Part shown: piece by piece, positions 6,494-15,073 of the stretch
How the letters are laid out: each line of letters opens with the position of its first letter
How positions within the stretch are numbered: position 1 is the stretch's first letter
Source of the DNA: Litorimonas sp964511495
GTDB lineage: Bacteria; Pseudomonadota; Alphaproteobacteria; Caulobacterales; Maricaulaceae
DNA length: 26,787 nt
Direction: 5' to 3'
Assembly (NCBI GenBank): GCA_964511495.1
Contig: CAZEFT010000029.1
Span: 1 to 26,787 of the forward strand
Notes under the pieces: generated by a model
Told to the model about the DNA's origin: nothing
Seen by the model: only the letters and a program-made list of their open reading frames with translations
Databases searched by the model: none
Position numbers and translations under genes: made by a program

Positions 6494-8125
6494 ATGCCAC
6501 GATATATATTCATCACCGGAGGCGTGGTCTCGTCTTTAGGCAAAGGCTTGGCTTCTGCGGCTTTGGGGGCATTATTGCAGTCCCGTGGCTATAAGGTGCG
6601 CCTTCGTAAGCTTGACCCTTACCTGAATGTCGACCCCGGTACGATGAGCCCTTATCAACACGGCGAAGTTTATGTGACCGATGACGGGGCGGAGACGGAT
6701 CTCGACCTCGGACATTATGAGCGCTTTACCGGCGTGAGTGCGGCACAATCAGATAACATCACGACCGGACGCATTTATTCCAATATCATCGCTGCAGAGC
6801 GGCGCGGTGATTACCTTGGTGCCACTGTGCAAGTTATCCCCCACGTGACTAATGAGATTAAGAATTTTGTGCTCTCTGACGCCGGAGATGTGGATTTCGT
6901 ATTATGCGAAGTTGGCGGAACTGTAGGCGATATTGAGGGTCTGCCCTTCTTCGAAGCTTTGCGTCAGCTTAGTCAGGAGTTGCCGCGCGGTCAGACCTGT
7001 TTTCTTCATGTCACACTGCTGCCCTATATTAGCGCAGCCGGAGAAATGAAGACCAAGCCCACCCAACATAGTGTTAAAGAACTGCGGTCTATTGGTATTC
7101 AGCCGGATATTTTACTCTGTCGGGCAGATCGTCCCGTTCAGGATAATGACCGAAAGAAAATTGCCCGTTTCTGTAACGTCCGCGAAAGTGCTGTCATCCA
7201 AGGTCTGGATGCCCCGTCAATTTATGACGTGCCTTTGGCTTATCATGCAGAGGGGCTCGATAAAGAAGTTCTAGATCATTTTGGTGTAATCAATCCCCCT
7301 GATGCGGATTTGACGCGTTGGTGGGATATTTCAAACACATTGACCAATCCGGATGCCGGAGAAGTCAATATTGCCGTTGTTGGGAAATATACGGTTCTGC
7401 CCGATGCCTATAAGTCGATCTCCGAAGCACTCGTTCACGGGGGTATTGCAAATCGGGTCAAAGTGAATGTGAACTGGGTCGAGGCGGAAGAGTTTGAAAA
7501 ATCTGATAATCCTCACATCCTGAAAGACGCGAATGCTATTCTTGTCCCCGGCGGATTTGGCGAACGGGGAGCCGAAGGTAAGATCAAAGCTGTGACCTTC
7601 GCGCGGACTAAGAAAATTCCTTATTTCGGGATTTGTCTGGGCATGCAGATGGCTGTCGTTGAAGCGGCCAGAAATTTGGCGAATATTGACGATGCGTCTT
7701 CTTCTGAATTTGGAGAAGAGGGCACCAATATTGTGGGTCTGATGACCGAATGGACGCGCGGCAATGAACGCCTAGAGCGTACAAAAGATACGGACTTGGG
7801 CGGCACGATGCGTTTGGGTGCTTACCCTGCTATTCTCGCTCCTAATTCACAGGTCGCGCAAGAATATGGCACAACCCAAATCGAAGAACGTCACCGTCAT
7901 CGTTATGAAGTAAATATTGATTTTAAAGAGCGTCTCGAAGAGGCAGGACTTCATTTCTCAGGTGTGTCGCCCGATGGTGTTTTACCGGAAATCGTTGAGA
8001 TACCGAACCACCCTTGGTTTGTTGGCGTGCAGTATCATCCGGAACTTAAGAGCCGCCCGTTTGAGCCTCACCCTTTGTTTAAAGGCTTTATCAAAGCCGC
8101 TCTAGCTCAAAGCCGATTGGTATAA
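6494..8125 (+). CDS. pyrG: CTP synthase
   Basis: Converts UTP to CTP using ATP and glutamine. The 543 residues have both expected halves. The N-terminal synthase domain opens with IFITGGVVSSLGKG, containing the P-loop at about 9-18, followed by KLDPYLNVDPGTMSP and GETD-type metal ligands in DDGAETDLDLGHYERF. The C-terminal class I glutaminase has the nucleophile Cys381 in YFGICLGMQ, with His515 and Glu517 in QYHPEL completing the triad. Length is typical. A short 5-bp inverted repeat (6468-6472 with 6487-6491) flanks the ribosome site, probably without significance. Confidence 0.98.
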   Translation: MPRYIFITGGVVSSLGKGLASAALGALLQSRGYKVRLRKLDPYLNVDPGTMSPYQHGEVYVTDDGAETDLDLGHYERFTGVSAAQSDNITTGRIYSNIIAAERRGDYLGATVQVIPHVTNEIKNFVLSDAGDVDFVLCEVGGTVGDIEGLPFFEALRQLSQELPRGQTCFLHVTLLPYISAAGEMKTKPTQHSVKELRSIGIQPDILLCRADRPVQDNDRKKIARFCNVRESAVIQGLDAPSIYDVPLAYHAEGLDKEVLDHFGVINPPDADLTRWWDISNTLTNPDAGEVNIAVVGKYTVLPDAYKSISEALVHGGIANRVKVNVNWVEAEEFEKSDNPHILKDANAILVPGGFGERGAEGKIKAVTFARTKKIPYFGICLGMQMAVVEAARNLANIDDASSSEFGEEGTNIVGLMTEWTRGNERLERTKDTDLGGTMRLGAYPAILAPNSQVAQEYGTTQIEERHRHRYEVNIDFKERLEEAGLHFSGVSPDGVLPEIVEIPNHPWFVGVQYHPELKSRPFEPHPLFKGFIKAALAQSRLV

Positions 8126-8217
8126 CGCTCTGATTCGGGTGGGTTTATTGCCGAGCATTCAAACCGCGCACGACTCTGTGAAAAAGCGTTATAATTTTGC
8201 AACACTGTGAACACATT

Positions 8218-8234
8218 CGCGTGAGACTCACGCG
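8218..8234. promoter_or_regulatory. Perfect 17-bp palindrome before the TonB receptor
   Basis: CGCGTGAG and CTCACGCG are exact inverted arms around a single A. It lies 94 bases before the receptor's GTG start, in a 202-base gap after pyrG. An odd-length perfect palindrome with a one-base centre suits a dimeric repressor or activator better than an RNA hairpin. Its right arm overlaps the third copy of the 11-mer TCACGCGGATG (8228-8238), so it may instead be part of a dispersed intergenic repeat. It does not look like a Fur box. I could not define a convincing -35/-10 pair around it. Confidence 0.5.
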
Positions 8235-8315
8235 GATGCGGGCCTAAGCTCTTGTCATAGCCGTGAAAATTGTGTGTGAGGCGGGCAACACGTCCAGACC
8301 GATCTGTGACTTCTT

Positions 8316-8320
8316 AGGAG
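8316..8320 (+). promoter_or_regulatory. Ribosome binding site for the GTG-started receptor
   Basis: AGGAG sits seven bases before the GTG at 8328. This supports a non-ATG start, which also places the basic Lys residues and the hydrophobic signal core in the right order. Confidence 0.75.
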
Positions 8321-8327
8321 ATAAACC

Positions 8328-10550
8328 GTGTTCAAATATAATCTGAAAACTAAATCCGCTGCTGTGATTGGTTTAACCTGCCTTATGGCCTCATCCGCTC
8401 TGACGCCAGCTTTTGCCCAAGTTGACGAAATTATCGTGACAGCTCAGAAAAAAGAGCAAAGTCTACAAGATGTGCCGCTCTCCGTTGAAGTTCTTCGCGA
8501 AGAGAAATTGGACGTATTGAGTTCCGGTGGTGAAGATATTCTGTTTTTGAATGCGCGTGTCCCCAGCCTCTATGCGGAAACATCTTTTGGCCGAGCCTTC
8601 CCGCGCTTTTATATTCGCGGTCTCGGCAATACGGATTTTGATTTGAATGCAAACCAACCTGTAAGCCTTGTTTATGATGATGTCGTTCTTGAGAACCCAA
8701 TCCTCAAAGGTTTTCCGGTTTTCGACCTAGATCGTGTAGAGGTTCTGCGTGGTCCACAAGGTACATTATTCGGACGAAACACACCGGCGGGTGTCGTAAA
8801 GTTTGAGAGCGCGAAGCCAACGCAAGAAACCGAAGGCTATGGTCGTTTCTCCGTCGCACGATTTGGCTCAATTGATGCCGAAGGTGCCATCAGTGGGGGG
8901 TTAAGCGACAATTTGGCAGCGCGGGCATCTGTTCTTTATCAGAAACGTGATGATTATGTTTTCAACGGTGCCCCGACAGTTCGCGAAGAGAATTTCGAAG
9001 AATATGAAGAACTAGCTGGACGTTTACAGTTTTTGGCAACACCTAACGACAATACGACAGTTTTGTTGAACCTCCACGGACGGACACTCGATGGCGGTTC
9101 ACGCGTTTTCCGTGCGAATGTCATTCGTCAAGGACAGGGTGGCTTTGTTGACGGATTTAATCGTTTTGTAGCCGCTCAGGATGCACCACAAAATCTGAAT
9201 GTCGATAATTTTGGCGCGGTCCTTAAAGTTGACGTAGAGACTGACGAGGGTGTTTTCACGTCTGTGACGTCGTATGAAAATGTCAGCATCGATGCACGCG
9301 GAGATGTTGATGGTGGATTTGGGGCCGTTTTCGCTCAACCTTCGGGTCCAGGCTTTATTCCTTTTGATGCTGAAAGCGCTGATAACATCACAGGACACGG
9401 TCAATATACGCAGGAATTGCGCTATAACTTTGATGCTTCTGATGCTCTAAACATTACACTGGGTGGTTTTGCGTTTTACGAAAATCTTGAGCTAGAAAAT
9501 ATCAGCTACAGCACACTTGGTGGTTCTGTACAAAATGGTTTGGCCGTTCAGGAACAAGAAACAACGGCTTTGGCGGTTTTCGCTTCAGCGGACTGGCAGT
9601 TGTCTGACGCCTTGACCGTGTCGGGTGGTTTGCGCCTATCGAGCGAAGACAAAGACTTTGTTGCATCGCGCCTCCAAGGCCCGTTTGGCTCTGGGACTTT
9701 GGGCCCGGTTGAGCGAGATTTATCCGACACAGTTTTGTCCGGTGATTTTTCAATCAGCTATGCGGTCAATGACGATGTGAATGTTTATGGCCGTTACTCA
9801 CGCGGCTTCCGTGCACCGAATGTACAGGGTCGCTTAGTGTTTGGCGACGTTGTTACGGTAGCGGATACAGAAACCATCGACTCTTTTGAAACGGGCGTGA
9901 AGACAAAGTTCTTTGACGGACGCGGTACGTTTAACGTGACAGGTTTCTATTTTGAGACACAGGATCAACAACTCACAGCTGTTGGTGGGGGCGGTAACTT
10001 CAACCAGTTGTTGAACGCTGAATCAGTTGTCGGCTATGGTGTTGAGGTTGATGCATCTCTAAGCCCATTCGATGGCATGGATTTGACGGCAGGCTTTAGC
10101 TTGAACGACACCGAAATTCAGGACGAAGATCTGGAAGTCGGTGTTTGTGGGTCTAATTGTACTGTTCTTGACCCAATCAATGCCACCACAGGCAATGCCT
10201 TGATCAACGGAAACCCGCTTCCGCAGGCACCGCGCTTTATCGCTAATGCTACAGCGCGTTATGGTGTTCCTATTCAGGAAAATGGCGAATTATTCGTTTT
10301 TGCTGACGTAGCTCACCGCAGCAAGGTCAATTTCTTCCTCTATGAAAGCGTCGAGTTCAATTCCGACAATTTGACAGAGGTCGGGTTGCGTGCCGGATAT
10401 GTCCACAACGACGGCGAAATCGAATTTGCAGGCTTTGCCCGCAACATTTTCAATGAGACAGCGCTTGAAGGGGCCGTAGATTTCAACAATCTGACAGGCT
10501 TTATCAATGAGCCGACAATTTATGGCGTGGAAGTCACAAAGCGCTTCTAA
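8328..10550 (+). CDS. TonB-dependent outer-membrane receptor
   Basis: Active importer in the outer membrane, driven by TonB-ExbBD; the substrate cannot be told from sequence. The 740 residues begin with a signal peptide with predicted cleavage after AFA (residue 30), then the TonB box DEIIVTAQK (33-41), a plug domain to about 165 with VEVLRGPQGTLFGRNTPAG, and a beta-barrel ending in Phe (VEVTKRF) as barrel assembly requires. SRGFRAPNVQGR (491-502) is a conserved barrel motif. No N-terminal STN signalling domain is present, so it is not a FecA-type transducer. Cys607 and Cys611 in VGVCGSNC lie in a likely surface loop and could form a disulfide. It stands alone: no TonB, esterase or ABC importer is adjacent. 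A strong terminator follows. Confidence 0.95.
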   Translation: MFKYNLKTKSAAVIGLTCLMASSALTPAFAQVDEIIVTAQKKEQSLQDVPLSVEVLREEKLDVLSSGGEDILFLNARVPSLYAETSFGRAFPRFYIRGLGNTDFDLNANQPVSLVYDDVVLENPILKGFPVFDLDRVEVLRGPQGTLFGRNTPAGVVKFESAKPTQETEGYGRFSVARFGSIDAEGAISGGLSDNLAARASVLYQKRDDYVFNGAPTVREENFEEYEELAGRLQFLATPNDNTTVLLNLHGRTLDGGSRVFRANVIRQGQGGFVDGFNRFVAAQDAPQNLNVDNFGAVLKVDVETDEGVFTSVTSYENVSIDARGDVDGGFGAVFAQPSGPGFIPFDAESADNITGHGQYTQELRYNFDASDALNITLGGFAFYENLELENISYSTLGGSVQNGLAVQEQETTALAVFASADWQLSDALTVSGGLRLSSEDKDFVASRLQGPFGSGTLGPVERDLSDTVLSGDFSISYAVNDDVNVYGRYSRGFRAPNVQGRLVFGDVVTVADTETIDSFETGVKTKFFDGRGTFNVTGFYFETQDQQLTAVGGGGNFNQLLNAESVVGYGVEVDASLSPFDGMDLTAGFSLNDTEIQDEDLEVGVCGSNCTVLDPINATTGNALINGNPLPQAPRFIANATARYGVPIQENGELFVFADVAHRSKVNFFLYESVEFNSDNLTEVGLRAGYVHNDGEIEFAGFARNIFNETALEGAVDFNNLTGFINEPTIYGVEVTKRF

Positions 10551-10572
10551 GTCAAAGACTTATACTGAGACT

Positions 10573-10601
10573 AAAGCCTGCGTCTTGTCGCAGGCTTTTT
10601 T
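10573..10601 (+). terminator. Rho-independent terminator after the TonB receptor
   Basis: AAAGCCTGCG (10573-10582) and CGCAGGCTTT (10589-10598) form a 10-bp stem with the loop TCTTGT, and a run of six T ends at 10601. It lies 22 bases after the receptor stop and before the convergent erpA. The A-run on the left could also help termination of the erpA transcript on the other strand. Confidence 0.93.
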
Positions 10602-10608
10602 GTGGGAC

Positions 10609-10971
10609 TCAGACTGAAAAGCTTGTGCCGCAGCCACAAGCGGCAATGGCATTAGGGTTGTGAATTTTAAAGGCTGAACCTATCAGTTCACGCGCATAGT
10701 CGATTTCAGAGCCTTCTAAGAACTCGACGCTCATTTCATCAATCAGGATTTTCGCCCCATCGCGCTCCAGAACGATGTCATCATCATTCGGCGCGTCGGC
10801 AAAGTCAAATTTGTACTGAAAGCCTGAGCACCCACCGCCTTCAACGGCGACGCGAAGATAGCGGCTCTGACCCTGTTTCTCCATAATCGCGTTAATCTGC
10901 GCTGCGGCAGAGGCTGACATAGAAACAGGCAGTGAATCCTGAAGTGTATCTGTGGTGGTGTTTTCGCTCAT
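10609..10971 (-). CDS. erpA: A-type iron-sulfur cluster insertion protein
   Basis: Carrier that accepts Fe-S clusters from the assembly scaffold and passes them to target enzymes. The 120 residues carry the HesB/IscA fold with the three ligand cysteines Cys48 (GGGCSGFQY), Cys112 and Cys114 (ACGCGTSFSV at the C-terminus). ErpA is favoured over IscA and SufA because the gene stands outside any isc/suf operon and is divergent from dgt, an arrangement I associate with alphaproteobacteria; that paralogue assignment is inference. The first 15 residues are a polar tail. It converges on the terminator of the TonB receptor. Confidence 0.92.
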   Translation of the reverse strand: MSENTTTDTLQDSLPVSMSASAAAQINAIMEKQGQSRYLRVAVEGGGCSGFQYKFDFADAPNDDDIVLERDGAKILIDEMSVEFLEGSEIDYARELIGSAFKIHNPNAIAACGCGTSFSV

Positions 10972-11034
10972 GCAATTTATATAGGGCGCAGGAGTGAGTC
11001 TGCCTAGACCTGCACAACAGACAAAGAGATATTT

Positions 11035-12264
11035 GTGGCCGCAAACGATAAAAATAGCCCGAGCCTGAACTTTTCACCGTTTCGCCGAACGCGGGCGGTT
11101 TTTGCGTCCGACCCTGAAAATGCTCGGGGCAGGCGCATCCCTCAACCTTCCACCTCGGAACGTAGCCCGTTTCAACGCGATAAAGACCGTATCATTCACT
11201 CTTCGGCTTTTCGTCGCCTAAAGGGCAAAACCCAAGTATTCGTTGCCCATGAAGGTGACTACTATCGCACACGTTTGACGCACAGTTTGGAAGTCTCGCA
11301 AATCGCTCGTTCGATTGCCCGTGTTTTGGGTTTGGACGAAGATTTGGCGGAATGTTTGGCTTTGGCCCACGATATGGGACATCCTCCCTTTGGCCATTCC
11401 GGTGAGTATGCATTGGCGGCCGCTATGTCGCCCTATGGCGGGTTTGACCACAATGCGCAGACACTTCGCATTGTTGAAAAATTAGAAGGCCGGTATGCCG
11501 AATTTGACGGTCTCAACCTGACTTGGGAAACCTTGGAAGGTATCGCAAAACACAATGGCCCTTTATTATTGGCGGCAGGCGATGAAGAGAAATTGCCTTG
11601 GGCGTTAAAGGCGTTAGAGAATTGGCAAGCTTTGGAACTCGACACTTTTGCGGGGCCTGAGGCTCAAGTTGCCGCCTTGGCGGATGATATTGCCTATAAT
11701 AATCATGATATTGATGACGGTCTGAGAGCCGGATTGTTCACCGTGGATGAGGTGACGCAAGTGCCGATTGTCGGTGAGGCTTTTGCAGACGTGCGGGAAC
11801 GCTATCCTGACATTTCTGAGGATCGCATGATTCATGAAGCTGTGAGAGACCTCATTGGCTATATGGTGTCCGATGTTTTGGCCGAAACGAGGGAAAGGCT
11901 CGCATTTCACAATCCGCAATCGGCGCAGGATATCCGTGATCTAGAACGTCCAGTTGTTGCTTTTTCCGAAGGCTTTCGCGGGAAAGAGAAAGCGCTGCGC
12001 ACTTTCCTCTACGATAATATGTACAGACACTATAAAGTGAACCGGATGATGGGGCAGGCGAGCCGCGTTGTCTCAGAGCTGTTTGAGCTCTTCATCAATG
12101 ACCCAGACATTTTGCCGACTGAACTGCGTCGCCAGTGTGATGGCCCCCATACGCAAAAGACGGCCCGCGTCGTTTGTGATTATATTTCCGGGATGACGGA
12201 CGGTTTTGCTTTATCAGAGCATAAAAAGCTTTTTACGGCAGCCGGCTATCTTTCGACATATTAG
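11035..12264 (+). CDS. dgt: dGTP triphosphohydrolase-like HD-domain protein
   Basis: Predicted to hydrolyse dNTPs to the nucleoside and triphosphate, controlling dNTP pools. The 409 residues show the HD metal site: His83 in RLTHSLEV, His112-Asp113 in LAHDMGHPPFGHSGE, and an Asp in ADDIAYNNHD near 217-218. The N-terminal SERSPFQRDKDRIIHSSAFR motif and KTQVF are characteristic of the type 2 dGTPase-like subfamily. True dGTP preference cannot be told from sequence. The start is GTG at 11035 with AAAGAGA upstream. It is divergent from erpA across a 63-base gap that must hold both promoters. Confidence 0.94.
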   Translation: MAANDKNSPSLNFSPFRRTRAVFASDPENARGRRIPQPSTSERSPFQRDKDRIIHSSAFRRLKGKTQVFVAHEGDYYRTRLTHSLEVSQIARSIARVLGLDEDLAECLALAHDMGHPPFGHSGEYALAAAMSPYGGFDHNAQTLRIVEKLEGRYAEFDGLNLTWETLEGIAKHNGPLLLAAGDEEKLPWALKALENWQALELDTFAGPEAQVAALADDIAYNNHDIDDGLRAGLFTVDEVTQVPIVGEAFADVRERYPDISEDRMIHEAVRDLIGYMVSDVLAETRERLAFHNPQSAQDIRDLERPVVAFSEGFRGKEKALRTFLYDNMYRHYKVNRMMGQASRVVSELFELFINDPDILPTELRRQCDGPHTQKTARVVCDYISGMTDGFALSEHKKLFTAAGYLSTY

Positions 12265-12465
12265 CAGAATCAAAGGAATTTTTTCAAAATCCAAATTAAA
12301 TACAGAGAATTAGGGCTCCAACGGGTCTAAAGACTTGCAATTAATTGCCCGACTTCGCATTAGAGAAAAATTAGGGAACGATTCTGCTCACGCCACTCTT
12401 GTGATTTGAAATGGTAGCCGTCACATTCTGTCGGGTAGGGTAGATTAAAATACCAAAGGTTTTAC

Positions 12466-13509
12466 ATGTTTGCGTCATTCCTCGGCTCACTCACATCTGA
12501 CATTGCCATTGATTTGGGCACTGCCAATACGCTGATTTATGCAAAAGGGCGTGACGTTGTTTTGAACGAGCCTTCTGTTGTGGCTTTCTCCGTGAAAAAT
12601 GGTCGTAAGATTGTCCATGCGGTGGGCGAAGATGCCCGAAATATGCTCGGACGGACACCTGGCCACATCGAGGCTATTCGTCCGATGAAAGACGGCGTGA
12701 TTGCTGATTTCGAAGTCGCCGAAAAAATGATCGAACACTTCATTAAAAAAGTGAACAAAGGTGGAATGATCCGCCGTCGCCCTAATGTTGTCATTTGTGT
12801 GCCATCGGGCGCGACAGCGGTTGAACGACGAGCTATTCACCAATCTGCAGAACAAGCTGGGGCCAAACGTGTCTATTTGATCGAAGAGCCTATGGCGGCG
12901 GCCTTGGGCGCCGGACTGCCTATTCACGAACCTTCCGGGTCAATGGTCGTCGATATTGGTGGTGGTACAACAGAAGTAGCCGTCCTGTCCTTGGACGGGA
13001 TTGTCTATTCGCGTTCCGTGCGTGTCGGAGGCGATAAAATGGATGACGCGATTATCCAATATGTCCGCCGGACAACAAATCTGCTCTTAGGCGAGATGAG
13101 TGCTGAACGAGTCAAGAAAGAAATAGGTTCGGCGACCATGCCATCTGATAATGAAGGCATGACGGTGCAGATCAAAGGTCGTGACCTGATGAATGGGGTT
13201 CCGCGTGAAATTCGTGTGACAGAAGCTATGATTGCGGAAAGCTTGGCCGAACCTGTTGAGCAAATTGTGGACGCTGTCAAAGTGGCCTTGGAGGCGACAC
13301 CGCCCGAATTGGCCGCTGATATTGTCGATAAAGGCATTATGCTGACCGGAGGTGGAGCATTGCTCCGCAATCTGGATACAGAATTACGCTCTCGTACTGG
13401 CCTACCTGTTTCTATCGCTGATGATCCTTTGTCCTGTGTGGTGCGTGGTTCAGGCACCGTTGTTGAGAATTTGAAAAAGTGGAAGGGTGTTTTATCCAGC
13501 GGCGTATAG
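12466..13509 (+). CDS. mreB: Rod-shape determining actin homologue MreB
   Basis: Filament-forming ATPase under the inner membrane that guides lateral peptidoglycan synthesis. The 347 residues contain the actin-fold nucleotide motifs: phosphate-1 IDLGTANTLIY (15-25), phosphate-2 VVDIGGGTTEVAV (161-173) and the adenosine motif GIMLTGGGALLRNL near the end. The N-terminal FASFLGSL segment suits the amphipathic membrane-binding helix. It leads the operon mreB-mreC-mreD-mrdA-rodA. The 201-base gap upstream is AT-rich; TTGCAA (12335) with CATTAG (12358) at 17-base spacing is a possible but poor promoter, and I see nothing else defined there. Confidence 0.98.
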   Translation: MFASFLGSLTSDIAIDLGTANTLIYAKGRDVVLNEPSVVAFSVKNGRKIVHAVGEDARNMLGRTPGHIEAIRPMKDGVIADFEVAEKMIEHFIKKVNKGGMIRRRPNVVICVPSGATAVERRAIHQSAEQAGAKRVYLIEEPMAAALGAGLPIHEPSGSMVVDIGGGTTEVAVLSLDGIVYSRSVRVGGDKMDDAIIQYVRRTTNLLLGEMSAERVKKEIGSATMPSDNEGMTVQIKGRDLMNGVPREIRVTEAMIAESLAEPVEQIVDAVKVALEATPPELAADIVDKGIMLTGGGALLRNLDTELRSRTGLPVSIADDPLSCVVRGSGTVVENLKKWKGVLSSGV

Positions 13510-13550
13510 CTTCAGGATTAAAGACCTTATGCGCCCTTAGTGGCCCGGCA

Positions 13551-13557
13551 AGGAGGT
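13551..13557 (+). promoter_or_regulatory. Near-consensus ribosome binding site of mreC
   Basis: AGGAGGT five bases before the ATG at 13563 is the strongest Shine-Dalgarno sequence I see in the window. The 53-base mreB-mreC gap has no hairpin with a T-run, so read-through from mreB is likely. Confidence 0.8.
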
Positions 13558-13562
13558 AAGAC

Positions 13563-14549
13563 ATGGCCCGTTCTTCTTACTCTCGCCGTTCGAATGAAGA
13601 GCACGGCCCGGTATTCGTCATATTGGTCATCGCTATTTTGTTGTCTGCCGGTCTCATGGCGACACAAAGCGGGGATGCTAAATTAAGACGCGCAGCCCAA
13701 GCGCAATCCGACCGCCTTATTGTTTCGCCCCTCCTGTCTCTCATATCCCGTCCCGTTCGCGCAGCGGAAGACTTTCTTGGCGGATGGTCGGACAGAAGTC
13801 GGGCGCATGAAGAAAATTTGGCGCTTCGAGCCGAACTCCAAACATTGCGCGAAGAAAACTCACGTCTTCAGGTCGATCGTATGCAGATTGCCAGCTTGAA
13901 CGAAATTCTGAATGTCGAAATCGAAACGAATGTTCCGTTAAAACGCGTTGCCGCCCGGGCTGTGAATGATGTGACAGGGCCTTTTCTTCGGGCTTTGCTG
14001 ATTAATGAAGGAGAGGGTAAAGGCATTCGTCGCGGCCAAGCTGTGATGACGGCAGATGGCATGGTGGGGCATGTGACTCTAACGGGCCGAAACTCCGCAC
14101 GTGTTTTACGACTGGATGATTTGAACAGCCGCATTCCTGTGATGAGTGAACGGAGTGGCTCCGTTGCAATTTTGTCTGGTGATAACACCTCTAAGCCTAA
14201 ATTGATTTTCATGAATCTCGGAGCCGACTGGGAAGAGGGCGACCGGGTGATGACGTCGGGTGATGACGGTCAACTCCCGCGAGGGCTTCATATTGGAACC
14301 GTGAGTTCAGTCAGCGATGACGCTATTCGTGTTGTTGTCACAAGCTTTCAACAGCCAGTCGATTGGGTGTGGGTTGCCTTATTCGAACCTTTTGTTTCGC
14401 CGGAGCTTCAACCCGTCCAAGAAAGTGACGGTGATGATGCAAATCTAAAGACCTCGGAAATGCCGACGGCCGACACAGGGACAGAGACGGGAGCAGTGAC
14501 TGAAGGAAATGAATCCGATGCAGTGACGACTGGTGAGGGAGATATCTGA
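13563..14549 (+). CDS. mreC: Rod-shape determining protein MreC
   Basis: Periplasmic scaffold that links MreB/MreD to PBP2 and activates the elongasome. The 328 residues have a short cytoplasmic N-terminus, one membrane helix (about 16-33), a coiled-coil from about 78 to 115 (REENSRLQVDRMQIASLNEI), then the two beta-barrel domains with GEGKGIRRGQAVMTADGMVGHV. The end, after about residue 285, is an acidic Ser/Thr/Glu/Asp/Gly tail with no clear fold. Its stop shares one base with the mreD start (TGATG), so they are translationally coupled. Confidence 0.96.
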   Translation: MARSSYSRRSNEEHGPVFVILVIAILLSAGLMATQSGDAKLRRAAQAQSDRLIVSPLLSLISRPVRAAEDFLGGWSDRSRAHEENLALRAELQTLREENSRLQVDRMQIASLNEILNVEIETNVPLKRVAARAVNDVTGPFLRALLINEGEGKGIRRGQAVMTADGMVGHVTLTGRNSARVLRLDDLNSRIPVMSERSGSVAILSGDNTSKPKLIFMNLGADWEEGDRVMTSGDDGQLPRGLHIGTVSSVSDDAIRVVVTSFQQPVDWVWVALFEPFVSPELQPVQESDGDDANLKTSEMPTADTGTETGAVTEGNESDAVTTGEGDI

Positions 14550-15070
14550 TGGCAGATTGGTCATCCCTTTTACCTTCCAGCCGTGCCGGACATTTGCGTC
14601 AGGCAATCATCCTCTCTGTGATTCTGACATTTCTGGGATTGATCAACGTAACTTTTTTTGGGTGGAATATTTCTCTGTCTTGGCTGCCCCTTATGGCCGT
14701 TGCGCTATGGCCGAGAGCGGCTACGCCGATCTATTCTATCGTGGCTTTATTTCTGCTCGGATTGTTGCAGGACTCAGGAAGTTTTGGTGTTCCTGGGCAA
14801 TGGCCGCTCATTTACCTTCTGTGCTACGCCTTTATTCGTCCGTTTGAGCGCTTGAAGTCGCTCAACTTTTTGTCGGGTTTTCTGCTTTGGCTATTATCCG
14901 CTGGTATTGCCTTTGTGGTGATTTCATTCAGTGGACGCATAATTTATGCCGAATGGCCAAATTGGATAATCCTGTCGCGTTTAGCGCTAACGACGACCTT
15001 ACTATTCCCTTTGGTATGGGGCGGGAGGCGATGGCTTCAAATACTCATATTAAGACGGGACGGAGCGTAA
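14549..15070 (+). CDS. mreD: Rod-shape determining protein MreD
   Basis: Integral membrane partner of MreC in the elongasome. The 173 residues are mostly hydrophobic, with about five membrane segments and a conserved-looking GLLQDSGSFGVPGQWPLIYL region, as in MreD where a G-x-x-Q-D segment is common. Sequence conservation in this family is low; position between mreC and mrdA is the main support. It begins on the last base of the mreC stop and ends three bases before mrdA. Confidence 0.93.
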   Translation: MADWSSLLPSSRAGHLRQAIILSVILTFLGLINVTFFGWNISLSWLPLMAVALWPRAATPIYSIVALFLLGLLQDSGSFGVPGQWPLIYLLCYAFIRPFERLKSLNFLSGFLLWLLSAGIAFVVISFSGRIIYAEWPNWIILSRLALTTTLLFPLVWGGRRWLQILILRRDGA

Positions 15071-15073
15071 GTT

